Counted from the first letter of the stretch, positions 16,456-25,065 are shown. The stretch is DNA of 35,525 nt from Paenarthrobacter sp. CM16 (GCF_013179505.1 NZ_JABMCX010000006.1:1-35525); one strand, 5' to 3'. Notes: generated by a model not told the origin, from the letters alone. Numbers and translations are program-made.

Positions 16456-17142
16456 ATGGCATGGACACGAGACCAGATGGCCGCCATCGCGGCTGAAGAA
16501 CTGAACGACGGCGACTACGTGAACCTCGGCATCGGCATTCCCACCTTGGTGGCCAACAACCTGCCCGACGGCGTGCGGGTGGTCCTCCAGAGTGAGAACG
16601 GACTGCTGGGCATGGGCCCGTTCCCCTACGAGGGCGAGGAAGACGCCGACCTCATCAACGCGGGCAAGCAGACTGTCACCATCACTCCCGGCGGCAGTAT
16701 CTTTGACTCCGCTACCTCGTTCGGCATGATCCGCGGCGGGCACGTCAAGGTGGCCATCCTGGGCGCTATGCAGGTGTCCGGCTCCGGGGACCTGGCCAAC
16801 TGGACCATCCCCGGCAAGATGGTCAAAGGAATGGGCGGGGCCATGGACCTGGTGGCCGGCACCCCGCGGGTGGTGGTCCTCACCGAGCACAACGCCAAGG
16901 ATGGTTCGGCCAAGATCGTCACCGAATGCACGCTCCCGCTCACGGGGCTCAAGTGCGTGGACCGGATCATCACGGACCTCGCCGTTTTTGACATCGAAGA
17001 AACCCACGACGGCGGCACCCGCCTTCTGCTGACCCGCCTCGCCCCGGGCGTCACGGTGGAAGAGATCCGCAGCAAGACGGACGCGGAGTTCACGGAAGCG
17101 CTCACCTCTGAAGAACACACGCTTGAAGGAGCCAACGCATGA
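16456..17142 (+). CDS. scoB: 3-oxoacid CoA-transferase, subunit B
   Basis: 228 residues. The catalytic Glu is in [12 protein letters not shown], with [14 protein letters not shown] before it and [19 protein letters not shown] after it. The glutamate forms the CoA thioester intermediate. AAGGAG precedes the ATG at good spacing. The TGA overlaps the thiolase ATG (ATGA 17139-17142), so the product passes straight to a co-translated thiolase. Confidence 0.94.
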   Translation: MAWTRDQMAAIAAEELNDGDYVNLGIGIPTLVANNLPDGVRVVLQSENGLLGMGPFPYEGEEDADLINAGKQTVTITPGGSIFDSATSFGMIRGGHVKVAILGAMQVSGSGDLANWTIPGKMVKGMGGAMDLVAGTPRVVVLTEHNAKDGSAKIVTECTLPLTGLKCVDRIITDLAVFDIEETHDGGTRLLLTRLAPGVTVEEIRSKTDAEFTEALTSEEHTLEGANA

Positions 17143-18353
17143 GCCTGAAAGAGCAATTTGGCAAAGACATCCTGCTCACAGGGTGGGGCCACAGCAAGTT
17201 CGGGAAGCTGACTGATGAGACCTTGGAGTCGCTGATCGTCCAGGTGGCCAGCGAAGCCATCAAGAACTCGGGCCTGGACCCGAAGGACATTGACGAGATC
17301 TACCTCGGCCAGTTCAACTCGGGGATGCAGCCTTTGGGATTCACGTCCTCGCTGGCCCTGCAGTTATCCGCCGATCTGGCCAATGTCCCGGCAACCCGCA
17401 CCGAGAATGCCTGTGCATCCGGATCGGCGGCCTTCCAGCAGGGCGTCAAAGCGGTGCTGGCCGGAACCGCCCGCAACGTCCTGGTGATTGGCGCGGAGAA
17501 GATGACCGATGCCGGTGCGGACGTGGTGGGGGCGGCCTTGCTCGGCGCTTCCTATGAGATGGCCGGAAAAGCGTCCTCCACCGGGTTCACCGGCTTGTTC
17601 GCAGAAGTCGCCAAGCACTATGGCAAGCGCTATGGGGCAGGCATCAGCGGACTGGGCTTTGAAGGCGGGCTGGGCGATGTCCTGGGCTCCATTGCGGCCA
17701 AGAACCACCGCAACGGCATGGACAACCCCTATGCGCAGATGCACCGGGACTTCGGCGAGGAGTTCTGCCGGACCATCTCCGAGAAGAACCCCATGGTGGC
17801 CGAGCCCTTGCGCCGCACGGACTGTTCGCCGGTCTCGGACGGTGCTGCCGCCGTCGTGCTTTCCACCTCGGCTACCGGCGGCGCAACCGCGCCTGTGCGG
17901 CTGGCCGGATTCGGCCACGCCAACGATTTCTTCCCCGCGGAGAAGCGCGATCCCACCGAGTTCGCAGCCACCCGCGCCTCGTGGGAGCGCGCGTTCACCA
18001 TGGCAGGGGTAGGCCTGGAGGACCTGGATTTCGCCGAGGTGCACGACTGCTTCACCATCGCCGAGCTCATCATGTACGAAGCCATGGGCCTCACTCCGCG
18101 CGGAGAAGGCGCCCGTGCTGTCCAGGAGGGTTGGGTATATAAGGACGGCAAGCTGCCCGTCAACGTCTCCGGCGGCCTCAAGGCGAAGGGCCACCCGGTG
18201 GGTGCCACAGGGGTCTCGCAGCATGTCATTGCGGCAATGCAGCTCAGCGGGACCGCGGGCGACATGCAGTTGCCCGCGGCCCGCCGGGGTGCGGTCCAGA
18301 ACATGGGCGGCGTGGGCATCGCCAATTACGTCAGCGTCCTGGAGGCTCTCTGA
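17139..18353 (+). CDS. Acetyl-CoA acetyltransferase, SCP2-thiolase-like
   Basis: 404 residues. It cleaves a 3-oxoacyl-CoA with CoA to acetyl-CoA and a shortened acyl-CoA. The nucleophile is Cys92 ([10 protein letters not shown]), with His302 in HDCFTIAEL and His352 in [14 protein letters not shown]. The C-terminal Cys loop (CxGGG) of classical thiolases is absent; the end reads [17 protein letters not shown], as in the SCP2-like branch. This argues against a standard PcaF. Start overlaps subunit B. Its stop codon touches the stop of the convergent ankyrin gene with no base between. Confidence 0.92.
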   Translation: MSLKEQFGKDILLTGWGHSKFGKLTDETLESLIVQVASEAIKNSGLDPKDIDEIYLGQFNSGMQPLGFTSSLALQLSADLANVPATRTENACASGSAAFQQGVKAVLAGTARNVLVIGAEKMTDAGADVVGAALLGASYEMAGKASSTGFTGLFAEVAKHYGKRYGAGISGLGFEGGLGDVLGSIAAKNHRNGMDNPYAQMHRDFGEEFCRTISEKNPMVAEPLRRTDCSPVSDGAAAVVLSTSATGGATAPVRLAGFGHANDFFPAEKRDPTEFAATRASWERAFTMAGVGLEDLDFAEVHDCFTIAELIMYEAMGLTPRGEGARAVQEGWVYKDGKLPVNVSGGLKAKGHPVGATGVSQHVIAAMQLSGTAGDMQLPAARRGAVQNMGGVGIANYVSVLEAL

Positions 18354-19055
18354 TTAGCGGTTCCGGATCAGTGCCGCGATCTCCGTAAACCCGAGCCGCT
18401 CTGCGTTTTGCAGGGCGGTTCGGCCTTGGGGGTCGCGGATCTCCGGGTTCGCCCCGGCGGCCAGGAGCTGCCGGACCACGTCCTGCTGGTTCGGCCCGCC
18501 GTTGTTCAGCAGGACGGCTTCCTGCATGGCGGTCCAGCCCAGGTTGTTGACGTGGTCCACCGGCACACCTGCTGCAATAAGGATCCGAACCGTTTCGGTG
18601 TGGCCATGCTCGCTCGCCGGGATCAGCGCAGTTCCGCCATACCTGTTGATGCTGCGAACATCCGCGCCCGCAGCCAACGTCAACTGAAGGACCTCGTTGA
18701 AGCCTTCCGCCCCGGCATAGAGGAACGCGGAGTCCTGGATCTCATCCTTGGCGTTGACGTTGCCACCAGCGGCGATCAGTTCGCGGACACGGGGTACGTC
18801 GTTGGCTTTGGCGGCCAGGATCAGGAGACGGTCGGTTTCCAGTTGGGCCTCCGGTGGGAGCGTTGACGGTACAGCGGACGACGACGGCCCGGGACCAGCG
18901 CTCGTCGTCGCGGTTTGGCTTGGGGCTACTGAAGGCGAGGCCAGGCTTGGAGCTACGGAAGACGAGGCCGGGGCGGGAGGCGGGGCGGCCGGCGTCGTAC
19001 ATCCGGACAGCAGCCCGATCACCAGCAATCCCGCCCCCACCACCGGAGTTTTCAT
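18354..19055 (-). CDS. Exported ankyrin-repeat lipoprotein
   Basis: 233 residues. A lipoprotein signal (GLLVIGLLSGC, Cys19) is followed by a Pro/Ala/Ser-rich linker to about residue 70 and then four to five ankyrin repeats (ANDVPRVRELIAAGGNVNAKD, NEVLQLTLAAGADVRS, HTETVRILIAAGVPVDHVNNLGWTAMQEA, QDVVRQLLAAGANPEIRDPQGRTALQNA; each is a separate repeat). The ATG is 2 nt after the stop of the HbpS-like gene, so they are one transcript. Exported ankyrin proteins linked to peroxide defence are known, for example AnkB next to a catalase in Pseudomonas aeruginosa. A role in heme or redox stress here is inferred. Confidence 0.9.
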   Translation of the reverse strand: MKTPVVGAGLLVIGLLSGCTTPAAPPPAPASSSVAPSLASPSVAPSQTATTSAGPGPSSSAVPSTLPPEAQLETDRLLILAAKANDVPRVRELIAAGGNVNAKDEIQDSAFLYAGAEGFNEVLQLTLAAGADVRSINRYGGTALIPASEHGHTETVRILIAAGVPVDHVNNLGWTAMQEAVLLNNGGPNQQDVVRQLLAAGANPEIRDPQGRTALQNAERLGFTEIAALIRNR

Positions 19056-19057
19056 GG

Positions 19058-19633
19058 CTACTTCGCGGCCGTAGCCAGTGCATCGGCACCGGCGGTGGCG
19101 CAGGCTTCGTCGAGGGCGCCGTCGGGAGCGCCGCCCACTCCGATGCCGGCCACCGAAACACCGTTCACCTTCAGCGGTACGCCTCCGGAAAGGAACAGCG
19201 TGCCCGGGAGGTCGGCGATGGAGGGGCCGTTACCGTTGACGCGCTTGGCGAGCTCGCTGGTGGGAGCACCAAAAGCGGCCGCAGTGTAGGCCTTCTGCTT
19301 GGCGGCTTCGATGGTGTGCTCGGCAGCGTTGTCGCCACGCAGGATTGCCTGGACAGTTCCGAACCGGTCAACCAGTGCGACAGTGACGAACGGCAGCTTG
19401 TCCGCCTGGCACTTGGCGAGCGCAGCGTTGACGGCGGCACTCGAGGCCCCTACGGAGATGCGGTTCTGGGCTACGACGTTCTCCGGGGCCGGCTGAACCT
19501 CTGCGGCAACTTTCACAGGGGCAGCAGCCGGCGCGCCTGCAGGGGACACGGCGTTGGCCACGGCCGTGACACCGCCGGTGAGCAGCAGCGCTCCAGCAGC
19601 GGCGGCGGCAATCATCTTGTTCGACTTCTTCAC
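19058..19633 (-). CDS. Secreted HbpS/GlcG-like heme-binding protein
   Basis: 191 residues from a GTG start with AAGGAG 6 nt ahead. A longer frame reaches 19711 but lacks this site. The basic N-terminus (KKSNK) and an Ala/Leu-rich core form a signal peptide. The mature part is a GlcG/HbpS (DUF336) domain: AALAKCQADKLPFVTVALVD, AILRGDNAAEHTIEAAKQKA and the C-terminal VNGVSVAGIGVGGAPDGALDEAC. In Streptomyces reticuli HbpS is an exported heme-binding protein that modulates the kinase SenS. Here a NarL-type kinase/regulator pair is divergent 174 nt away, which supports the same three-part system. A catabolic GlcG role is the alternative. Confidence 0.87.
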   Translation of the reverse strand: MKKSNKMIAAAAAGALLLTGGVTAVANAVSPAGAPAAAPVKVAAEVQPAPENVVAQNRISVGASSAAVNAALAKCQADKLPFVTVALVDRFGTVQAILRGDNAAEHTIEAAKQKAYTAAAFGAPTSELAKRVNGNGPSIADLPGTLFLSGGVPLKVNGVSVAGIGVGGAPDGALDEACATAGADALATAAK

Positions 19634-19807
19634 GGGGTTCTCCTTGGAGTGGGCATCGGGTTCACAGCTTCGGGTACACCTCCATGTTTCCGCCGACGAC
19701 CGGATGGCCACATCGCCCGGTCGCCGTTTCAGGGCTCAGCCTTTCCGCCATTGGTATCAGCCAAAAGGTGGAGGGACCAATACCCGTGCGGGACCTAGCA
19801 TGGAAGG
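19634..19807. promoter_or_regulatory. Divergent control region, hbpS-like / senS-like
   Basis: This 174-bp gap has inverted repeats CGACCGG-N13-CCGGTCG (19697-19703 and 19717-19723) and TTGG-N6-CCAA (about 19751-19764). TAGCAT (19796-19801) lies 6 nt before the kinase ATG and fits a -10 of a leaderless transcript. Binding of the divergent response regulator is an inference. Confidence 0.45.
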
Positions 19808-20998
19808 ATGCCCACTGCCCCTACACAGCCGGCGCCGAGCATTCGGCTCGATGGACGCATCGATGCTGTGCTGCATCTGGGCTTCGCCGTCCTCATGGTC
19901 GCTTCCGCAGTCCGTTACGTCATGCGGCACTCCCCCGGCGACAACCTCTGGACGGTGGCGCTGGCAGGAACTGTCTGCGCCCTGTACGCGGTCACTGCGG
20001 TGCTGGCCCATCGACGGGAACGGGGCAAGCGGCAACCGGGCCAACGGCGCCAGCTATGGATTCCATGGATGATCGCGTTGGTGGCAGCCTGGGCAGCGCT
20101 CGTCATTGCCGCCCCGAGCTTCGCCTGGTGTTCCTTCGCCATCTTCTTCCTGACCCGCACTGCCTTCCGCGGATGGGCGGGATACGTCGCCGGAGGCGCG
20201 ACGGCGGCCGCTACCGCCGTCGGACTGTTCCGGATGAGCGGCTGGACAGACATCGCCATGTTGCTCGGCCCGCTCGCTGCAGGCGCCCTGCTCACGCTGA
20301 TCTACGACAAAATTGAGCGGGACCAGGATCGGCTCGCCACCAGCGAACGGGAATCCGGGATCGCAGCGGAGCGTGAGCGCGTTTCCCGGGAAATCCACGA
20401 TACCGTCACGCAAGGCCTGGCCAGCAGCCTCCTCCTCCTTGAGGCCGCCCAGCGCGCGTGGCCCGCTCCGAGCGCGAACCACGACGTTCGCAAAGCCGCC
20501 GATTTGCTACGGCGCAATCTCGCCGACACCCGCAGCCTGGTGCACGAACTCTCCGCACCGGGCTTGGAAACCGGCCCACTCCCCGAGGCTTTGGAACACG
20601 CGGCCCGCCAATACGTTGAGGCCATCCGGGTCCAGGTCACCGGTGATCCGCGGCCGCTTCCGTCCGAGGTCCGGCATGCCCTGCTGCGCGTCACGCAGAG
20701 CGCCGTGGCCAACATCAAACTCCATGCCGGCGCCGGCCAGGCAAGCGTGACCCTTGGTTACCTTCCGGACGCCGTCACCCTGGACGTGTACGACGACGGT
20801 CGCGGCTTTGATCCCGGAACGGTACCTCCGCCCTCGGAAACCGGAGGATACGGGCTGCGGGCCATGCGGCAGCGTGTGGAACAGTTGGGCGGAGAATTGT
20901 CCGTGGAAAGCTCACCGGGAGAAGGAACCATCATTGCGGCGCAGTTCCCGCTGTCCCGGCCTGCTGATCCGGCAAACACCCTGAAGGAGGCTCGGTGA
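19808..20998 (+). CDS. SenS-like sensor histidine kinase (NarL type)
   Basis: 396 residues. The N-terminal 160 residues hold about five to six membrane segments with short outside loops, matching the multi-span sensor of SenS-type kinases. Then come a coiled region (KIERDQDRLATSERESG), the HisKA_3 box RVSREIHDTVTQGLASSLLL with His197, and a HATPase domain (VYDDGRGFDPG, GGYGLRAMRQRVEQLGGELS). An N-box equivalent is AVANIKLHAGAGQ. The start has no spaced SD and may be leaderless. It overlaps the response regulator start. The HbpS-like gene across the shared promoter is its likely exported partner. Confidence 0.9.
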   Translation: MPTAPTQPAPSIRLDGRIDAVLHLGFAVLMVASAVRYVMRHSPGDNLWTVALAGTVCALYAVTAVLAHRRERGKRQPGQRRQLWIPWMIALVAAWAALVIAAPSFAWCSFAIFFLTRTAFRGWAGYVAGGATAAATAVGLFRMSGWTDIAMLLGPLAAGALLTLIYDKIERDQDRLATSERESGIAAERERVSREIHDTVTQGLASSLLLLEAAQRAWPAPSANHDVRKAADLLRRNLADTRSLVHELSAPGLETGPLPEALEHAARQYVEAIRVQVTGDPRPLPSEVRHALLRVTQSAVANIKLHAGAGQASVTLGYLPDAVTLDVYDDGRGFDPGTVPPPSETGGYGLRAMRQRVEQLGGELSVESSPGEGTIIAAQFPLSRPADPANTLKEAR

Positions 20999-21621
20999 AC
21001 AGCATTTCAGTGCTCCTCGTGGACGACCACACCGTAGTGCGGAGCGGACTCAAGGCGCTCCTGGGCACTCAAGCCGATATCGGCGTCGTCGGTGAAGCCG
21101 CGTCGGGTGAGGAAGCGCTGGAAGCGGCACAGCAGCATGCCCCCGACGTCATCCTCATGGACCTCGCCATGGGCGCCGGGATGGACGGGATCGAAGCCAT
21201 CAAGCAGCTCCGCCAACGCACCCCGAAGCAGGCCATCATCGTGTTCACCACCTACGACTCCGACGCGGACATTGTCCGTGCCGTGGATGCCGGCGCCATG
21301 GGCTATTTGCTCAAGGACGCCGCGCCGGAGGAGATCTTCGCAGCGGTGCGCGGTGCTGTGCAGGGCAAGAGCGTGATGAGTGCACCGGTGGCATCCCGGC
21401 TGTTCCAGCAACTGCGGAATCCCGACGAGATCCTCACTCCGCGCGAAGCTGAACTACTCAGCCTGCTCACGGAGGGGCTCAGCAACCGCGATCTGGGCAA
21501 GCGCCTGTTCATTTCCGAGGCGACGGTAAAAACCCACCTCGCCCACATCTATGCCAAGCTCGGTGTGGAGACGCGGGCAGCAGCAATTGCTACAGCTATC
21601 CGGCGCGAGGGGATGCGGTAA
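20995..21621 (+). CDS. SenR-like response regulator (NarL/LuxR)
   Basis: 208 residues from a GTG start preceded by AAGGAGG; the GTGA overlaps the kinase stop. Receiver domain: VLLVDDHTVVRSGL, Asp56 in VILMDLAMG, YLLKDAAPEEI. C-terminal LuxR domain: LTPREAELLSLLTEGLSNRD followed by FISEATVKTHLAHIYAKLGV. It pairs with the kinase upstream. Its likely targets are the divergent heme-sensor operon and its own operon, by analogy with SenR. Confidence 0.93.
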   Translation: MNSISVLLVDDHTVVRSGLKALLGTQADIGVVGEAASGEEALEAAQQHAPDVILMDLAMGAGMDGIEAIKQLRQRTPKQAIIVFTTYDSDADIVRAVDAGAMGYLLKDAAPEEIFAAVRGAVQGKSVMSAPVASRLFQQLRNPDEILTPREAELLSLLTEGLSNRDLGKRLFISEATVKTHLAHIYAKLGVETRAAAIATAIRREGMR

Positions 21622-21648
21622 AGGCGCGTGGTTGGTTACGCTGACCAT

Positions 21649-22215
21649 ATGTCGGACGCAGCGGATCGCAAAATGTTCAAAAACCCGGGAACTGCTTTGC
21701 TGGTCCGGGGAGCCCTTTCCATTGTTTTTGGCCTTTTAATCATTGTTTTGCCGAGCGCGACTGCTTTGGTTGTTGTTGTCATGTTCGGTGTATTTGCGAT
21801 CATTGACGGCATCACCAGCGTTGCCCATTATTTTTACGACCCCGCCGGCCGCTCCCGCTGGACCTTGGTGGGCGGCTTCATCTCCATCGCAGCCGGCATT
21901 GTGGCAATTGCCTTGCCGGGAATTACGGCCGCCGCGATCGGGGTGCTCATCGGTTTGTGGGCGTTGGTGCTGGGGCTCTCCCAGATTATTCTGTCCCTTG
22001 CTGCGAGAATCTTTGTCCGGAGCTGGGGCATCTGGTTCCTGACGGGACTCATCACCACGGTGTTCGGAATCGTTGTCCTTTTCAACCCGGGGCTCGGGCT
22101 TTTGGGCCTGGTGTGGATGTTGGCGGGCTTCGCGATCCTGACGGGGCTGCTCCTGATCGCCTCCGGCATCGGGCTGCGGAAACTGGCCCGCACGCAGCCG
22201 TTGTATGGCCACTAA
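21649..22215 (+). CDS. HdeD-like (DUF308) membrane protein
   Basis: 188 residues with six hydrophobic helices in three similar pairs (for example LLVRGALSIVFGLLIIVLPS and ISIAAGIVAIALPGITAAA), typical of HdeD/DUF308. The family is linked to acid and general stress in enterics, but the molecular role is unclear. A GTG at 21628 would add seven residues; the ATG at 21649 has TACGCT 6 nt before it and no SD, so a leaderless mRNA is possible. Confidence 0.83.
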   Translation: MSDAADRKMFKNPGTALLVRGALSIVFGLLIIVLPSATALVVVVMFGVFAIIDGITSVAHYFYDPAGRSRWTLVGGFISIAAGIVAIALPGITAAAIGVLIGLWALVLGLSQIILSLAARIFVRSWGIWFLTGLITTVFGIVVLFNPGLGLLGLVWMLAGFAILTGLLLIASGIGLRKLARTQPLYGH

Positions 22216-22274
22216 GGTACGGTAAAAGGCCGTCAGGGGATGCGCTCAGCGCCAAGTTCGGTAAGTTAGTGGCT

Positions 22275-23081
22275 GTGAAGATAGCTACCTGGAATGTGAA
22301 CTCCCTCCGCGCCCGTGCAGACCGCGTTGAAGCCTGGCTTGAGCGCAGCGACTGTGATGTCCTGGCCATCCAGGAGACCAAGTGCAAGGACGAGAACTTC
22401 CCGTGGGAGCTCTTTGAGCGCATGGGCTACGAAGTTGCGCACTTCGGGGTGAATCAGTGGAACGGTGTTGCCATCGCCTCCCGCGTTGGCCTGGAAGATG
22501 TTGAACGCACGTTCCTGGACCAGCCGGCGTTCGGCAAGGCCGGCAAGGATCCCGCTCAGGAAGCCCGGGCCATCGCCGCCACCTGTGGCGGCATCCGCAT
22601 CTGGAGCCTCTACGTTCCCAATGGCCGTTCCTTGGACGATGAACACATGCCGTACAAGATCAAGTGGCTGGACGTCCTGCAGGGCCATGCGGCCCAGTGG
22701 GTCAAGTCCGATCCCACCGCCCAGATTGCCCTCATGGGTGACTGGAACATCGCCCCGTTCGACGACGATGTGTGGGACATCGAGCTATTCCGAACCAACA
22801 ATTACACGCACGTCTCCGAACCCGAGCGCGCCGCGTTCCACGCGTTCGAAGCCGCCGGGTTCACCGACGTCGTCCGCCCTTACACACCCGGCCCCGGCGT
22901 CTACACGTACTGGGACTACACACAGCTGCGCTTCCCCAAGAAGGAAGGCATGCGCATTGACTTCTGCCTCGCCTCCCCCGCCCTGGCATCGCGGGTCACC
23001 GGAGCCTCGATCGATCGCGAGGAACGCAAGGGCAAGGGCGCCTCGGATCACGCTCCCGTGATCGTGGAGCTCGCAGACTAA
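22275..23081 (+). CDS. xthA: Exodeoxyribonuclease III
   Basis: 268 residues. It is the AP endonuclease/3' exonuclease of base excision repair. Motifs: KIATWNVNSLRARADRV, the metal-binding Glu in IQETKCKDE, SLYVPNGRSLDDE, GDWNIAPFDDDVWD, IDFCLASPAL and C-terminal SDHAPVIVEL. The open frame reaches far upstream over the HdeD-like gene; GTG at 22275 gives the canonical start, with GTG at 22269 as a two-residue-longer option. TAAGTT (22262-22267) is 7 nt before it and no SD is present, again a leaderless look. Confidence 0.94.
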   Translation: MKIATWNVNSLRARADRVEAWLERSDCDVLAIQETKCKDENFPWELFERMGYEVAHFGVNQWNGVAIASRVGLEDVERTFLDQPAFGKAGKDPAQEARAIAATCGGIRIWSLYVPNGRSLDDEHMPYKIKWLDVLQGHAAQWVKSDPTAQIALMGDWNIAPFDDDVWDIELFRTNNYTHVSEPERAAFHAFEAAGFTDVVRPYTPGPGVYTYWDYTQLRFPKKEGMRIDFCLASPALASRVTGASIDREERKGKGASDHAPVIVELAD

Positions 23082-23113
23082 GGACAGAACCACTGACGAA
23101 AGGGGCGGCTGAG

Positions 23114-24073
23114 ATGACTGGAAACCTGTACCGGGGCCAGGCAGGGCTGCCGTTCTCTTCGTCGCTGCGCATTTACGAGCCCCTCGAAGCGTTCCCTCCT
23201 GCGCAGCAGCGCCAGCTCGTGGCAAAAGGCAGCAAGAGCGGTTCCCGGGCCGCCGTCGAAAACGCGGAACTCCAAGCCTCGCTGGGCCGCATTACGCGCT
23301 CCGGCGGCGATCCTTTCCCCACAGGACAAACGGACTTGGTCCGCATGACCCGTGTGCCCACGGGGCGGCACGCGGCGATGCCGGACCAAGCTCCCTCCCC
23401 TGAGCAGACTGCCGCGCCGGCTGAACCTGACGTATCGGACCAGACTGCCGTGCCGGCCCACAGAGCGCACGACGCCGGACGGCTGCTTTATTGCCCAAGC
23501 CAACTGGTGATTCGGGCCGGCTTGGCAGCCAACGCCCTCATGGACGGTGTGCACAGTCCCCTCGCCGACCTCCTCATTCCCGTCTCGCAACGGGACAAGC
23601 ATCAGGCCAGAATTGATCGGGTCAATGCCGGGGAAGACGCCAAGCGCGTCCATACCCGTGCCTCAACATGGGGCATCCCGTTCAGTTGGTTCTCGCTCTT
23701 TGCAGAGTCGGACCGGAAGGACGTGGTGGAGTCCGAAGGGCGCATTCTCACCGTCCGTGTGTGGACTCCCCTGACCGAGGCACTGGACAGGGCCCGCTTC
23801 GCCGTGGCGCACCTGGCCCTGGCTGCGCCGGATTTGGACATGCTCGATGACCTGACGCAGCTCACCGAATGGCTGGAACTGTTCCACATCCAGTCCATGG
23901 TGGAGCTGGACTACGGGGCAGTAGCGGACAAGGTGTACCCGGACGAGTCCCCCATGGATGTGCGGTTGGGCATCGAATGCCTGGCCGAGGGCGATATGAC
24001 CGGGGCGGCTGCCGCGTATCGTCGGCTCGCCTCCCGGTGGATTCCCATCCGCCAATTGGCAAGAGCGTCCTAG
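23114..24073 (+). CDS. Conserved-looking hypothetical protein
   Basis: 319 residues, not recognised. It has no signal peptide or membrane segment. A variable Pro/Ala-rich stretch (about 90-115) divides an N-terminal part (LYRGQAGLPFSSSLRIYEPLEAF is cut here as two pieces, LYRGQAGLPF and RIYEPLEAF) from a C-terminal part rich in Trp and charged residues (TWGIPFSWFSLF, RFAVAHLALAAPDLDMLDDL, RLASRWIPIRQ). AAAGGGG precedes the ATG. It follows xthA by 32 nt on the same strand. Its stop lies in the first unit of a 22-bp tandem repeat. Nothing in the context gives a function. Confidence 0.75.
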   Translation: MTGNLYRGQAGLPFSSSLRIYEPLEAFPPAQQRQLVAKGSKSGSRAAVENAELQASLGRITRSGGDPFPTGQTDLVRMTRVPTGRHAAMPDQAPSPEQTAAPAEPDVSDQTAVPAHRAHDAGRLLYCPSQLVIRAGLAANALMDGVHSPLADLLIPVSQRDKHQARIDRVNAGEDAKRVHTRASTWGIPFSWFSLFAESDRKDVVESEGRILTVRVWTPLTEALDRARFAVAHLALAAPDLDMLDDLTQLTEWLELFHIQSMVELDYGAVADKVYPDESPMDVRLGIECLAEGDMTGAAAAYRRLASRWIPIRQLARAS

Positions 24074-24129
24074 CAGGCCTTCTTTAGCGTCCTGGTCGGC
24101 CTTCTTTAGCGTCCTGGTCGGCCTTCTTT
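24064..24129. repeat. 22-bp tandem repeat filling a convergent gap
   Basis: Three units start at 24064, 24086 and 24108; units 2 and 3 are identical (AGCGTCCTGGTCGGCCTTCT plus TT), and unit 1 differs at three positions. The first unit contains the TAG stop (24071-24073) of the hypothetical gene and the third runs into the stop of the convergent aquaporin gene, so the whole gap is repeat. Confidence 0.96.
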
Positions 24130-24868
24130 AGCGCTCGAGGACCACTTCTTCGGTGTTGGGGAAGAACATCTTGTAAGTGATGCCCGCAATGGCAGCTCCA
24201 ATGACCGGGGCCAGAATGAACAACCACACCTGGCCCAGGGCTTCAGGCCCGGCGAACCACGCCACGCCCAGCGAGCGTGCAGGGTTGACGGAGGTGTTGG
24301 TGACCGGGATGGACACCAAATGGATCAAGGTCAGTCCTAGCCCGATTGCTATTGGTGCGAAACCTTTTGGTGCCCGGGAGTCAGTGCTGCCAAGAATGAT
24401 GTAAAGGAAGATCGCGGTCAGGACGATTTCAGTCACCAAGGCCGCGGCCATCGAATACCCGTCCGGAGACCTATCGCCGTAGCCGTTGGAGGCGAACCCG
24501 GATTTCACGGCATCGAATCCGTTCTTGCCCGAGGCTATGGCAAACAGGGCCAGCCCGGCCATGGACGCAGCAGCGATTTGGGTGATGATGTACGGGCCCA
24601 CGGCCTTCCATTCAACCCGGCCCGCTAGAGCGGCACCGATGGTCACTGCCGGGTTGAAGTGTCCGCCGGAGATATGCCCCACGGCATAGGCCATGGTCAG
24701 AACGGTCAGGCCGAAAGCCAACGCGACGCCCAGGAATCCGATGCCCATATTGACCTTGTCCTCCGAGAGGACTTTCGCAGCCAAAACCGCGCTGCCGCAG
24801 CCTCCGAAGACGAGGACAAAAGTCCCCAATGCTTCGGCCCCGAGCCGGGACGGAAGTGATGTGTGCAT
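24128..24868 (-). CDS. aqpZ: Aquaporin (AqpZ-type water channel)
   Basis: 246 residues, six membrane helices. Both half-pore motifs are present: [11 protein letters not shown] and SVNPARSLG. The Arg after the second NPA and its context ([19 protein letters not shown]) fit water-selective channels more than glycerol facilitators, which usually have Asp after NPAR. It begins [21 protein letters not shown]. Start chosen at 24868 with GAGGA 4-5 nt ahead; the frame extends to 24928 without a better site. A 16-bp tandem repeat lies just upstream. Confidence 0.93.
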   Translation of the reverse strand: MHTSLPSRLGAEALGTFVLVFGGCGSAVLAAKVLSEDKVNMGIGFLGVALAFGLTVLTMAYAVGHISGGHFNPAVTIGAALAGRVEWKAVGPYIITQIAAASMAGLALFAIASGKNGFDAVKSGFASNGYGDRSPDGYSMAAALVTEIVLTAIFLYIILGSTDSRAPKGFAPIAIGLGLTLIHLVSIPVTNTSVNPARSLGVAWFAGPEALGQVWLFILAPVIGAAIAGITYKMFFPNTEEVVLER

Positions 24869-24922
24869 GATTCCTCTTTCATTCGACGAGTGACCCGGGG
24901 CCGCGGCACAGTACATGGGTGG

Positions 24923-24986
24923 CCACAAACTGCGTGGGCCAGTAACTGCGTGGGCCGGTAACTATGTGGGTCAGTAGTCATGTGGG
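24923..24986. repeat. 16-bp tandem repeat, four units, upstream of aquaporin
   Basis: Units at 24923, 24939, 24955 and 24971 follow the pattern CCAGTAACTGCGTGGG with 2-5 changes each. They lie 55-118 nt upstream of the aquaporin start, in its promoter or leader region. The rest of the gap to 25066 has no gene. Confidence 0.9.
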
Positions 24987-25065
24987 CCGCGGGCGGGATT
25001 CATGACGAAAATCCCCGGCTCCGCACTCGGAACCCGCCGTGGAGGAACACGGCAGCGCGGACCTG

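Noticed and set aside
15719-18353. Assignment of the operon as pcaIJF of the beta-ketoadipate pathway
   Set aside because: The thiolase is SCP2-like, no other pca genes are in the window, and CoA-transferase subunits alone do not settle the substrate.
24064-24986. CRISPR-like direct repeats
   Set aside because: Units are contiguous without spacers and differ between the two arrays; no cas genes are present.
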